NCBI GenBank assembly: GCA_019843655.1 | Contig: JACDQD010000001.1 | Location: forward strand, 37,251,392-37,315,391 | Length of the DNA stretch: 64,000 nucleotides | DNA from: Lethocerus indicus | Lineage: Eukaryota; Arthropoda; Insecta; Hemiptera; Belostomatidae | Direction of reading: 5' to 3' | Part shown: piece after piece, positions 1-17,611 of the stretch | How positions within the stretch are numbered: position 1 is the first letter of the stretch | How the letters are laid out: every line of letters begins with the position of its first letter | Notes under the pieces: generated by a model | Seen by the model: the letters and a program-made list of their open reading frames with translations, nothing else | What the model was told of the DNA's origin: nothing | Databases searched by the model: none | Program-made: the position numbers and the translations under genes

Positions 1-6279
<6,279 letters not shown>

Positions 6280-6661
6280 TTAATTATATTTAGCGACAGG
6301 GCGGTTTGTTAACGGAAATATACTTTCTATTGAGAATCACCCATTGATGGTACTCCCCCTCCTTCCCTAACTAGGTAGTGAGGAAATTACGGGGCCATTA
6401 ACGCAGCTCTCGGGATTTTGACGAAGGTGACGCGAGGAGAGTTGTCGCATCGAAATGATCGGACAGTTTGGAACAGAGGGATTTATATCGGAAAGCCGCT
6501 GGTTCGTGAACGGACGGGACTTTCAAATCGCGTTAACCAGTTCACGAAGGATTATAGTTTGAGACAATTGTATTTTGCAGGTGTTAGGCCACAACTCGAT
6601 TCCGTACGCCCAGTTCAGTTTCAAAATACAGTTGTGAAATATTAATTTGTTCGTAAGTAAC
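6280..6661 (+). repeat. Dispersed repeat of unknown class, copy 1 (partner at 36508)
   Basis: This 382-bp block aligns along its whole length, in the same orientation, with 36508-36899. Shared landmarks in order are TTAATTATATTTAGCG at the left end; GGTAGTGAGGAAAT; CTCGGGATTTT; GACGCGAGGA; TATCGGAAAG; GTTTCAAAATACAGT; and CGTAAGTAA at the right end. Similarity stops just beyond both ends, as expected of a discrete inserted unit. I see no terminal inverted repeats, and the frames do not line up between copies, so it is probably non-autonomous and old. A 75-codon open frame inside copy 1 (6418-6645) is broken in copy 2 and is not a gene. Element class unknown. Confidence 0.8.
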
Positions 6662-7174
6662 AGACTAATAAATTTCGACGTGCTTCCATTTATATGCCAT
6701 AAACATATATATGATTGTGACATCGTGATAGACCATGTTTTTATTATTACTGCTTATTCAAAGCAATTCCTCAAAAAACCCACACACATAAACATAACAC
6801 GCGCGAATGTACAATAATCGTTAGAGTGCCGAGAGGTGATGATCGTTAAACATGGGTCAAAAGGGTAGTTTTGAAAGTTAGACTTATATTTAAAACTTTT
6901 TACGCATTTAAATTCTTAAATGCTCACTGAAGAGGAATGAAGTCACGTAGGTAAGACAGGTGTTCTAGGAATCTAAATAGTTCTGCATTCCAGATTCCTG
7001 TATTATTCCAAATATTTTTAGCCAAGGCGCTATTCGCTTTTGTCACTTATTCTTTAACCTAGAGAATAAGGATTCGTCCCCGCTAAATTATTTTTGAACA
7101 AACTATTTTATCCAATGCATCGAAGTATTTGTTTAATATTTTCCTTCCCTACTTCCTCTTTAATGCAAACCATT

Positions 7175-7238
<64 letters not shown>

Positions 7239-10200
7239 TTATAATAAAATGTCATGACCCCCCCTCACCGTCTTAACACGGATTGAAGTAAGTTTTCCTT
7301 TGCACTTTTACCGGGAGGTGGGATTAATCGACTTGCGTATGTTCGTTAACCGGACGGGCATTACCGGTCTCTTCTCTCACGAACTGGAATACAACGACGA
7401 TTATATACAATGTAAAACGTAGGTTTGCAGTATACCATCCCAGTGGGACACACTTACCGCCAAGATGTAGTCGGAGGACGGAAAAAGTTCGTTTCTAGAG
7501 CTTAGGATTGGAAACTTCCAAGTAGGAACTGTTGGACTAATCGAGACTCTACTCCAGTACTCGCAAAACTGTGCAAAAGCGAATGCGCGCTTTTAGGACT
7601 TTTAAAAGTTCGAAATTGAAGTTACACTTGGAAGTAAGATATATAACCGGCATTCTTTGGCCGGTCTTAACAAAAAACGGGACTGGTATATAAGGCGAAC
7701 GACCTTCACTCCGCTCTGAGCGGCATTCTTTCAGACTTTCGGGATAATTCGATGGCGGAAGCCTTCTGTTCCGGTCTCGGCAATTTATCGCCCCCAATAA
7801 GGGCCGCCCGATAGTCTCTAACATTCGAGCCGACGGGAAAAACGGTATCGATACTACCGGGTATCTTCGAGTTTTCTGGAATAAGATCGGAATTCGGGGA
7901 CAGTTCGATCGGCGTATTAACGTTTCAAAACAATCTTTTCGACGGAGTCGAAGCTCGGTGTAGAGGGGGCGGAAACAAGGCGGGTTCGATGCGTTTAATC
8001 TTAAATCTCAGGGATTATCGTCAAGGGGAAGAGGGGGGTATATGGGACCCGAACGTACCGGAAACTCCGTTAACGACTTTCCGCGACTGGAAAATAACCC
8101 CCGCCCCTGCCCCACCCACCGGGCCTATGACGAGACGTCACGAGTGGAATAAAAAAAAAACTGAAAAGAAAAAAAGAGAGGACGGTTTTCCGTTATCGGA
8201 AATTGGACGAAAATTACTTCTGGAGCACTTTGTTGTCGGGGTGGGGTCCCCGCTTCATTTGCATCCCCCTCCGACTCATTTCGCCAAATTTCCCTCGTCT
8301 TCGTTCCCGGCCCACTCCCCCGTCTCTAGACGGCTTACTGACCGCTCCGACTCGTACGTCGGCTTCAAATTTGATATTATTAAAAGGAGGCGGCACAAAG
8401 AAATTGACTCGAGGGATCGTGGCGAAAAAATCGTTCGGGCACTCTCTTGAAAAAGGAACGTCTACCGAACGCGGGGAAAGATGGTAAATCGAAAAAGTCT
8501 CCTCCACGAGACCCCGTCCCCATTTAAAGGAGGGCCTCCTTCGTTCGCACCCCATATGTGCCCTATTAATGTTTTTTTTATCGAGAAACATCGCGCAGGG
8601 CCGTTTTCGATCGCACGAAGGGAACGCGATTTCAAATGAAATTGAAGGAGTCGCGATTACGGCTTTGTCTGACTTCCGTTTTGAAAACTAACTAGTAATT
8701 ATTTTAAACTAATAAAACGTCGATAATAAAGAAATATCTTTTATTTAGATTATTTATAATCTGTAATGAATTCTAAACCCTTAAAACTTGATTTAATTCT
8801 CGACATTATAATAACTCCCGTTTTAATATACAGTCGCATAATTACGGAACTATCTGAGAATACTGAGAATTTGTGAATAATTTGAGAGCTGCAGGTATAT
8901 ATAACTCCTCGTATTACGAATATTACTGGCGGTGGGAAGTAGCCAAAAGCTGTCTGGTTTACTCCAAGATAGCCGAGGTGGAGTCAACAAATCGCACGGT
9001 TGATGAATTTCCGAATGAACCCGCATGAAAGACTATAGTCGAGAAACAGGGGCTCGGAACAGGGATTTAAAGGAATTTATTATAAAATTACAAAGAATAA
9101 TATCTATATCGAAAATAGCTCATTATTGAAAAGATAATGTGATAACAAGAATACTGTAAATTTGATAACGAAAATGTACAAATCGTAGAAACTTTAACTT
9201 CTATAACTTAAAAATTAAGAAGTTGTTTAACGAACTTCCAAAAAAACACGCATATAGAAATAAAAATAAAAAGGGATATCGGCGATATCTTTGCGCGTTG
9301 GGAATTGTGGAGCGTTTTGTTGTCAGCCTTGAAGCTATTTTAATTGATCTACCCGTCATTTCTCGATGCTCGCTCGTCTATAAAAATTTATTATGTCCGG
9401 AGTTGGACAGTGTCCTCAATCATTATGTTTCCCTTTTCCTTTATCGGAGACGGCCGGTTAAAAAAAAATAAGAATGCGAACAAATAAAGTTCTTTCCTTT
9501 ACTATTTATACGTTTTTAATTCGGGGCAATATCGTAAGTGTACAAGAAGTGCAAAGTAATAAAGGCCCGGACCTACGAACAATGCGTTCACGAACGGTAC
9601 ATTGGGAAATTTAAAAAATCGCTACTTTTTTAATCAGACGCTCGTTATTTTGGTGTTCCTGGTGTTAGGTTAATTGTTTGAAATACTCTTTATTGCTGAG
9701 TACAGTGAAATACTGTTTATAAAATACAAACGTTACTAGAGAATGCATAGTGGCGGATAGGCGTGTCTATATTTATATAAAATGGGTTCTTAGAATATGC
9801 AGATAGCACGAGATAACTGTATAGATAGGAATTAATAATCTCGACCGTAATTTAACAGTAACATTCGGACTCAAACGAGTCCTCCTTAATGCACTGACCG
9901 CACCTGAGGTATCGATGCTACACTTATTTATTTCCAGATAGCCGGGCTTAGCGTATATTTATTTTATGACAAACTTCAACGTCGATTCGATTTCCGATTT
10001 AGCCTTCGATCTGGAGCTAAATTTTGAGGAATATAAGTGACGAGAGGAGAACAACGAGTGTAACGTTCGTTCCTGCCCAAGTACGCAAATTGGCCGCGTC
10101 GAGAATACGGCGCAGAAAATCGAAACGCTGTAGATAATATTCCATAACCTCCTGAAGCCACCGACACAAAAATAACGCCGAAAAAACTCCCGAATCGAGT

Positions 10201-12039
10201 AGTCTTACTTCTCAATGGGGAAACCGTCATTTCATGCTCACCGATTAACAGCTCAGATTTATTCGCAAATTATTATGAATGCGATAAGATAATAAATGAT
10301 AATAGGTTGATAATATTTGCTATTAGGTTGAGGGGAGGTACGGAATAACTCGGGGAAGCAGCCACCAGGTGGCGATACCACTCAGGTCGCTGGGTCCGTC
10401 CATGATTAATTTTAGTCGGCCGGGCTTTTCTGAAATAAAACACGGCCAGTCTTCGTTACGCGTCCAGTTTTAAAATTGTAGGCCCAACTACCGCGCAAAT
10501 AACCGCCGCAATCGCAGCATTTCAGTACACACTTCAGTATGAAGTATACACTTCAATACGTATAACCATTTTATTTGGACGTATATTGGAAGTACGGACG
10601 AGCTCGATTTCACGGCCGGAGATCGTTATGGATGTTGAACAGAGCACGACTGCGACCGTGAAAAGTGTAGAAGACATTTTTTCGGAGACTCCGTTGGGCG
10701 CTATAGCAAAAAATCGTCGCCATGATTCTTTGCCCAGTCCGGGCTTAATTTTCAGTTGGCAACAACTACGATAAACAGACTGAAAAATGACTAGAACATA
10801 AATTACGTTACGATATTGCGCGCCTTGTCGATGTTTCACTGGCTTCTCACTAAGCTATCGGGTCAAAAATTACTTTTAATATAATAGTAAGGAGTCTCGC
10901 ATTTAATGCGAATTCTTTCTGAAGTGTACCGCGTATTTTTTTCTATATCGTTTCTTTACATACATAAATTGAAAGTTTAATTCCTCTTTTTAACGGAATA
11001 CAAGATTTAAAGGAGAACAAACAAATAAAAATATGTTTCATTTTATGTACTTGCATGAACATGTTTTAATTGTTGCTTCGATGTAATTAGGATATTTTTT
11101 TAACACCGATTGGACTCACAACGCGGACATACTTTAGTTACATATTATACTTAGGCTTATTTTATAGTTTATTTAAGACACATACCTGTTTAACGCTCTT
11201 TTATATTTAACCAGCTCTACCTTCCTTTTCGTCGATCGTGTTCTTTATTATTTGCCAGTATATGACAAGGGATCGATTCGTGCGAACGTATGTGGCTCAG
11301 ATACAATAAGTACATAAATAATGTAGCCGTTATACGGAACGCACTAATATTTGAACAGAAAGTATAAGTATTTATTCTCACCGAACCCGAAATTGCGTCA
11401 AGTGCGATACGCTGGAGAGTTCTAAAATGAACTAGCCTTAAAGTAAAAGGGGGCCAGGGGCCTTTTAAAAGGATCCTTTAGGTCGGCAGTCGTAGTAATT
11501 TGGAATTAGCATTTTTTGCTGGCGCTGATATCATCGCCTGAACGGAGCCAGGCATTTATTAACATAATCCTTTTTAATGATTTATGAGAAAGGGCAGTAC
11601 GAGATATGTTACATCCTACCAAATATTGGAAGTACATTTTTTAAATAAAATTATTGTTAACATTCTAGATAAAATTAGCGGGGCTTTAACAGTACAGACA
11701 TCAAGGCTATCGCCCATGAAACTTCCCACGGACTTCGATTATTAAGCATAAATAAGCAGTATGTTTCTGAGCATTAATTATCTAACAGTATAAAAGTTAA
11801 CAGGTCTAAGCTTTTAAAAGTATCGCACAGACAAAGTCTGAGGCCTTATCGAAGCCTGTAAAGGCCAATTCTAACGACTGCATATATTCTTTCCTTCTTA
11901 GCTCCATAAACTTGTTTCAAACGGTACTAAAAGGTTTCCGATCTGTGTAAATTGCATTATATTTGTGTAAATTAATGCGGAATAACGACGTATAGAGTAT
12001 ACGAGTTCGTATATCTTCTGTTGTGCCGTGACCTTCTTC
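6662..12039. other. Non-coding stretch, no gene seen
   Basis: Apart from the GA array at 7176-7237 nothing is recognised. The open frame at 7989-8450 (153 codons) is Lys-, Arg- and Pro-rich, lies in a stop-poor GC-rich patch open on both strands, and resembles no family. A short run at 9660-9685 repeats GGTGTT. Confidence 0.5.
7176..7237. repeat. (GA)n microsatellite
   Basis: GA array of about 62 bp with a single GGG interruption at 7228-7230. Confidence 0.95.
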
Positions 12040-12240
12040 CCTATCTCCTTTCTTATATAATTTCGGATCTAAACCTCCCGGAGGTCTTGAGATGCTCTCG
12101 GCAAACGCTCTCGCAAATTAGCCAACTGGCGCCAGGTCTTTTCGCAAATAATTCGGCCTTTACGCCATCCTCTCCAATCGCCTTTCCCTTTCTCATTACT
12201 TTCCGAGTTCGCACGGCGTCCCCTGTCAAATCTACCGGAC
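12040..12240 (-). pseudogene. Frameshifted LINE (non-LTR retrotransposon) reverse-transcriptase fragment
   Basis: Minus-strand translation gives two reverse-transcriptase motifs in the order and spacing expected for non-LTR retrotransposons. The first, GKAIGEDGVKAEL, lies at 12149-12187 and matches the family pattern GKAxGxDGxxAEL. The second, LYKKGDR, lies at 12040-12060 and matches the conserved YKKGD motif. About 42 codons separate them, against roughly 45-50 in intact LINE RTs. They are offset by one frame, so at least one frameshift lies between them. No palm-domain F/YADD motif, no endonuclease upstream and no downstream continuation could be found. The piece is a dead internal fragment. 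The clade is uncertain; an RTE- or CR1-like origin is a guess. It predicts no function here. Confidence 0.75.
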
Positions 12241-12836
12241 GCCATCGTCGGGTAATTTGAGGCCCGCGATTATGTTTAGAGCGTCGTGCCATCAAATTCG
12301 GTGAAACATTTCACGTTTGAACCAGCCGATATTTCCCTTATGGATACCCGCTTTGGAGCCAGCCGTGACATCCTTTCCTATTTGCTACGGCAGAACCGCT
12401 TTTTTTCCTACATATTGAGTAGAATAATCGCCTGTTCTCTTGTTTATATATAACTAATGTTTATAAATATAGGGGATTGCCGGATTGAATCTGGTTCTAT
12501 CATTTTTTCTCCCCCTACTTCACATATCCGCTAATAGTTTCCGCATCGTTCTGTTATTCGGGAACCACTGACCGGAGATGTCTCTCCGATTGTACATCTC
12601 TATATTCGGTATTATGTACTTTGGCAGTGGTTTATTAACCCCCGGGGATTCTCAGAACCGTCCGCCGTCCTACCGCCTCCTGAATACTATCCGCTTCGGG
12701 TTTAATCAGGCCCCCGCGGAATGCTTTATCATTATTAAAGATCACGAACAAGAACATAGACCTAATGAGGCATAACTCGGCTCGCTGCTTCACGCTGTGT
12801 TGGCCTCTAGAAATACAACCCTTCCTCTATTTTATG

Positions 12837-12842
<6 letters not shown>

Positions 12843-12887
<45 letters not shown>
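12843..12887. repeat. (TA)n microsatellite
   Basis: Perfect TA array of about 45 bp. Confidence 0.95.
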
Positions 12888-12890
<3 letters not shown>

Positions 12891-13485
12891 GATGAGTAAG
12901 GATTTCCCTCTGCGTTATTCCCACCACCGTCGGTAGTCAACAAGTAGGTGAACGCCTCCTGCTTTACTCGCGTACAAAAAAACTATACGTATATACTCTT
13001 ATCGTCGTTGGGAGTTGATATTGAAGTATATGGTGTTTGGTAGAAGGCGTTTCTATCAGGTACGCCACGATGTCCATTTGTATAAATACACATATAATCG
13101 CTTTTGCCTCGTCTTTTTTCCTCGTTTCTATTCTGTCCAACGGATGCTTGGTGGCGTTTAAGAGAGATCTCCATTTTACAACCAATTAATGATAATTAAC
13201 ATACGTGGACGTTCCGGATACACCAAGTGCAAGTGCAAGTGCTGACGGTATGCTTCATCGGTCTAGCGTAGGACCGAATTGGAGAGTGGATATATTTCAA
13301 ACAATCGGGGACTCCCGAACAAATACCTTAAATTGTATTTATATATATACGACGTATATGTATATAATATATATCAGAATAGGAGTGCCGGCCGCAATAA
13401 ATTCACGAGGGCGCGGGAAATAACGATTTAAAGTGGGAATAAATTTGGCGGGAGGGGCGAACCAATTGGGCATAAAACACAGGGC

Positions 13486-13550
13486 GAGGACCGAAGGAAG
13501 GTAGAGATAGAGAGGGGGAGGAGGGATAGAGAGGCCAGGAGAAAGATGAG
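13486..13550. repeat. Purine-rich tract (+ strand)
   Basis: Almost pure A/G run of GA- and GGA-type units. It is paired at a distance with the pyrimidine-rich tract at 13741-13797. Confidence 0.7.
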
Positions 13551-13740
13551 CACTCTCAAGAAATGAAACCGGGTATCGGTACTGTGACCGGCCAATATCC
13601 CCTGAAAGCCGGCACAAATAAACCCCCGGCCCACAAACATATGGCCAGACAAGAACGGATAAAATAAAACTTCCGGCCTTCTGTTTAAACTTGCATGGGC
13701 CCCATAGTTTATCGCTTACACCGTTCGAATTCTCTCCCCG

Positions 13741-13797
13741 GCGGTCTCTCGCTCTCTGCCTCCCTCCAAACCAACCCTCTCTCCCTCCCTCCTTAAA
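13741..13797. repeat. Pyrimidine-rich tract (+ strand)
   Basis: C/T-rich run of CTCT- and CCCTC-type units, roughly complementary in composition to the purine tract at 13486-13550. Confidence 0.65.
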
Positions 13798-14863
13798 CCC
13801 TTAATGCGCGGATAATAAAAATATAACCGCCCCGCCCCCACGGCCGCCCGTGTTTTATTGGGGGCGTCTCCTACCCGCTAAAAACACTTTTATGCCCGAT
13901 TCCTCCCCTCTTTATACGAGTCGGCCGCGGCATTAATTCAACCCCTCCCCCTCCCCCTCTTCACTACAAATTACCTTTACAAAGTCGCCGATGTCCGGAA
14001 ACTTACCTCGGACGTGGAAAACGTGCGGGATGAGCTTTTTTTAATCTTCCCACCCCGAAATAAACAATATTTCGATAAGGACTCTTTAAGTAATAATGGT
14101 CATATAAAGTAATCGCGTCGAAGAAAAAATACTAAACGACACTCTTTTTAGAAATTTTTAATATTTTAGGCTATCCTCGCCGGTTGGATTTATCCACCGG
14201 GGTGCAAGCTCCCCGAGTTGCACTCCGAATGGCGAAATATCTGGTGAGAGATTATAATAAAAACGCATCCGTATAAATTCCGGCGACTATTTGAAACAAG
14301 GAGATGACGAGATGATAATCTCAAAAAAAAGCAAAATACCAGAAATCGACGTCTTCGCTATTTTAAGTATTTTTTCACAGTAAACCGACCCGAATAATAT
14401 CTGTACGATGGATTAGAACTATAAGAAAACAATATATACGGGGGGATTAATAAAAATACTCGTAGTATATACGAATAGGGTAATGTACGTTTCTTAAGTC
14501 CTAGACGCCGGTCGGTAGATTAGCTGGAAGAAAGAGACACATCAACACTTACCGGTTTACCCGGATTGCAGTTTAATACGGCGCTACTCGACTTCGCTCT
14601 ATTAATTACTAATCTAATTAAACGGACGCGTAACACCGACGCGGTATATCTTCGCCGGCCTCCAACTAATCTCGCCTATCAAATGAAGTCTTCCCCGGCG
14701 GGGAAACCATCGGCAATGACGTCACCGGTGTCACTACCAGTTCGGCGACCGAGAATCGGCCAAGAAGAATTCCTCCGCGGCTCTAATTAGGAAACGTTAA
14801 CACGGGTAGAAACGTCACGGTGTTTTAACGAGTCGAGCGGCACGGTTATTAATGACCGCGTTT

Positions 14864-14896
14864 GGGGCGGAAGGGGGGTGGAGGGGGACGGTGGGG
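14864..14896 (+). other. G-quadruplex candidate
   Basis: Four G runs of 4, 6, 5 and 4 bases are separated by loops CGGAA, TGGA and ACGGT, which satisfies the usual G3+N1-7 pattern. Whether it folds in vivo is unknown. Confidence 0.6.
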
Positions 14897-15616
14897 ACAA
14901 TTAGGCCCGCTTTAGTGCCCCTACAATACCGGTGATTTATTGGATTCCCCCCTTTCAGTTTTCAACTTTACCGACAGTACTTTCCGCGATTATTCCCATT
15001 CCCACCCGAAAATCGATCACCAAGCCCAGACGGGTTTGGACATTTCTGCGCCCGTTCGGCCTAGCGCGGTAAAACTATAGCGAAAATCGATATTCATTAA
15101 AAGTAACCGATAGAAATAGTCGGGATTAGTGATTGAATATAAAGTCCGTCACCGGTCGATCCGTTTACACGGCCACTAAGCTCTGTCGCTTCCCCGACAA
15201 ACCGTTAACTGTAGAGTGCGTTACCGACATGCGGACGTAATAACAAAGTGCAAATTATGTATCGACTTGTTGATATTTCCGACTATCGGATAAATGGCGA
15301 TTGCCGTGTTAACGCGGTATTACATTTACGTCAGATTACGCGGACAGATAACACCGCGAACAAGTCGCGATTCTGCGAAATTCTATAAATGTTTCTCAAC
15401 TATGTGTATATAAAAAACCGAATTAAAAATCTCGATAAAATTGTTTGTTCTTCGATGATACGAATAGATAGACGCGTATTTTCTTTATATTTATGTGAAA
15501 TTATCTGCAAATAAAAACAGAATCTTTCGCACACATTTTGCCCTTTGGTATTATTGCCCTCTGTAAATGTTAAATGACGCTATTTTAATTTCTAGCTTAA
15601 TTTAAGAATCTCGGGA

Positions 15617-15680
15617 GTTGACCCCCTGCCGTTTCGGGACTTTTCCTGTGCTCGCAAACCACCTGAGTGGGCTCCATTGG
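15617..15680 (+). repeat. Short repeat, copy 1 (partner at 58635)
   Basis: The block begins GTTGACCCCC, continues with CTTTTCCTG and ends CTCCATTGG. The same order of motifs, with small indels, occurs at 58635-58688. It is probably an old repeat fragment of unknown family. Confidence 0.4.
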
Positions 15681-16202
15681 CTCAGAGGTGAGGTTTTCGA
15701 TTCTAATAATGAAACGACAATTCACTGGGTTTAAAAATGTTTACGATTTACGGCCAATACAGAAGTCTCTACACCGAATATTGATTTCTAAAAAATAAGA
15801 TATTTTCCTAGCGTATTGGTTATATAGCTCTCGATCGGCAATAGGCGTGTGTAGGCCCCTCGGTGATTTCACCAACGAGACTAGTCTAGTCTTATGGCGT
15901 CGATTTTAATTTTCCGTATAAAAGTAACCCGCTCGGAAAACTGGCGCTCCAGTGCGGTGAGGTATTCGGAGCGAATAACGGCGCTAACGCTGAATAATCT
16001 ATGAGGCGGACCAGGTGTAGTAAAACCTGTCCCAAAGATTACACACCCAGCACCCAACGTATAAGCTGATCGTTAAATAACCTACGATTTGGTGGGGGAA
16101 GAGGAGAGATGTTAAAATAATAGAGGCATCTAAGTTTTAACAGAATGTACGTCAATTGCTTCGGACTCATCGTTTCGCCTGTATAACGTGGTAACTATAA
16201 AT

Positions 16203-16205
<3 letters not shown>

Positions 16206-16267
<62 letters not shown>
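16206..16267. repeat. (TA)n microsatellite
   Basis: Perfect TA array of about 62 bp. Confidence 0.96.
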
Positions 16268-16270
<3 letters not shown>

Positions 16271-16510
16271 GTAGTGATATTACTGTGGGAATAATTAACA
16301 AAACACGGAATTTCCTTGCTTTTAGGTCTTTTATATTATCACGTAAGTTAAAAGGGGGAAATTTCTGTATTTAACTAATTCGATTTAACTAATAGATTGT
16401 TTCAGAACTAACTCTAAGTAAGAAAGGCTACGAAAGTTCGGAATAGCGGCTTCGTTTCGTCGAAAATTCGAAGCGGAAAAATCGCGAGATTGGGCGGTTA
16501 TTAGGAAAAC

Positions 16511-16538
16511 AGTTACTCTTCCGGCCGGGTAATAGTCG
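16511..16538 (+). repeat. Left flanking direct repeat of hammerhead element 1
   Basis: A 28-bp sequence beginning AGTTACTCTTCCGGCCG recurs at 16838-16865 with two mismatches. It brackets the element at 16539-16837 and looks like a target-site duplication. Confidence 0.75.
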
Positions 16539-16837
16539 TGTATTAGAACGCTATATTCGCTCCGCTAATTCTACTAAAGGACCTCACCCGCCCAATCCCC
16601 CGCCCTAATATTAAGAAGACAAACAACACCCCCCAAAACACAATAACAAGACACGTATATATACACACGATAAACAGACAACCACCACAGTACAAGTGAC
16701 AGTGACAGTGCAGTGAGGATGCCCAAAAAACATCCAAAGTGCCAAGAGTGACACCGCTACTGAAGATGGCGAGCAGCCGAAACCGGTCTAGCAAAAGACC
16801 GAACCAGCGAGAGGAGACAGAAACACGCGAAATCTAG
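16539..16837 (+). mobile_element. Short element with hammerhead-like motif, copy 1
   Basis: The element is bracketed by 28-bp direct repeats. Its inner part, about 16612-16836, matches the reverse complement of 38360-38590 with roughly a dozen substitutions and two small indels, about 94 percent identity by eye. Both copies end at the same place (CGAAATCTA in this orientation). Copy 1 extends about 40 bp further at its other end, as expected if 5' ends vary. The hammerhead-like motif lies 44 nt before the shared 3' end. No coding capacity is seen, so it should be non-autonomous. A Penelope-like or retrozyme-like origin is inferred only from the ribozyme type. Confidence 0.7.
16756..16792 (+). 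ncRNA. Hammerhead-ribozyme-like motif, copy 1
   Basis: The order of elements is stem I strand GCTA; core CTGAAGA (16760-16766, fits CUGANGA); one extra U; stem II GGC/GCC closing a GAGCA loop; core GAAA (16779-16782); palindromic ACCGGT; C at 16788 as predicted cleavage position; and TAGC, which pairs with the first GCTA. Stem III is a loopless palindrome, so a single unit would cleave poorly, but two units could pair as a dimer. This is a known property of short-stem hammerheads in Penelope-like elements. An extra base between A9 and stem II is known in some natural hammerheads. Activity is untested. Confidence 0.6.
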
Positions 16838-16865
16838 AGTTACTCTTCCGGCCGTGTAATAATCG
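16838..16865 (+). repeat. Right flanking direct repeat of hammerhead element 1
   Basis: Second copy of the 28-bp direct repeat at 16511-16538, with two mismatches. It begins directly after the shared 3' terminus of the element. Confidence 0.75.
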
Positions 16866-17558
16866 GATCGGGGGGGTGGGGGTCGGAAGAAGCGGACGTT
16901 TTTTTCCAATTTTGTTTATTGTAGTGACCGTCGAGGAGTGAGGAGTGAGGAGTGTGGGTCCGGCGGTAAGGGTGCGGTGTGGGAATAGGGTATTGGGGCC
17001 GAGATGGCTCCCCGGGGCCCGCTCCCTCGGACACCTCCTCTGGATTTTTAGCACAGTCCCCGGCCGCAATTACAGTGTCGCGTGCCCGCTCCATCCCTCT
17101 TTACTGCCGAATTTCCCCGCCGCCCATATTCGATTCGCCGATAGTGGCCGATCCCGGCCTCCGATTTGGCCGGCCGACATCGCCTTCTGTGAAGCAGTAC
17201 GAATTTACCGACAACGCGGCTGTCCTTTCCCAAGCTGAAAATTTACGCCTCGAGAGGGTTTTCGCTTTTTTACCCGCCTTCCTCTTTATTCGCCTCCGTG
17301 ACCCATGTTTCCTGCGTCGCTCAGTTTGGACAAATCTGGGAATTTTCTTTCGCAATATTGGTATTCTGTTATCGAATGCTTCCACATTCGCTCAAACGTA
17401 TTTTTTAGGCCTTTTATATCAGTTTGTACGGAATGGATTGAAGTGGGTTTTTTCGCGTTTTCCATTTCATAGGATGTTGTTTGGCGTAGTTTCATTCTGC
17501 ACTATTATATTTAATAGCGTGTGTTCTTTCTGCTTATCCAATTTCTCTCTATCCGTTT

Positions 17559-17561
<3 letters not shown>

Positions 17562-17608
<47 letters not shown>
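17562..17608. repeat. (TA)n microsatellite
   Basis: Perfect TA array of about 47 bp. Confidence 0.95.

Positions 17609-17611
<3 letters not shown>

Larger units (their letters stand above)
12241..16510. other. Non-coding stretch, no gene seen
   Basis: It holds two TA arrays, a purine tract (13486-13550) with a pyrimidine tract 190 bp away (13741-13797), a tandem AAGTGC triplet at about 13225-13242, a G-quadruplex candidate at 14864-14896, and the short repeat at 15617-15680. No open frame here resembles a known protein. Confidence 0.5.
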
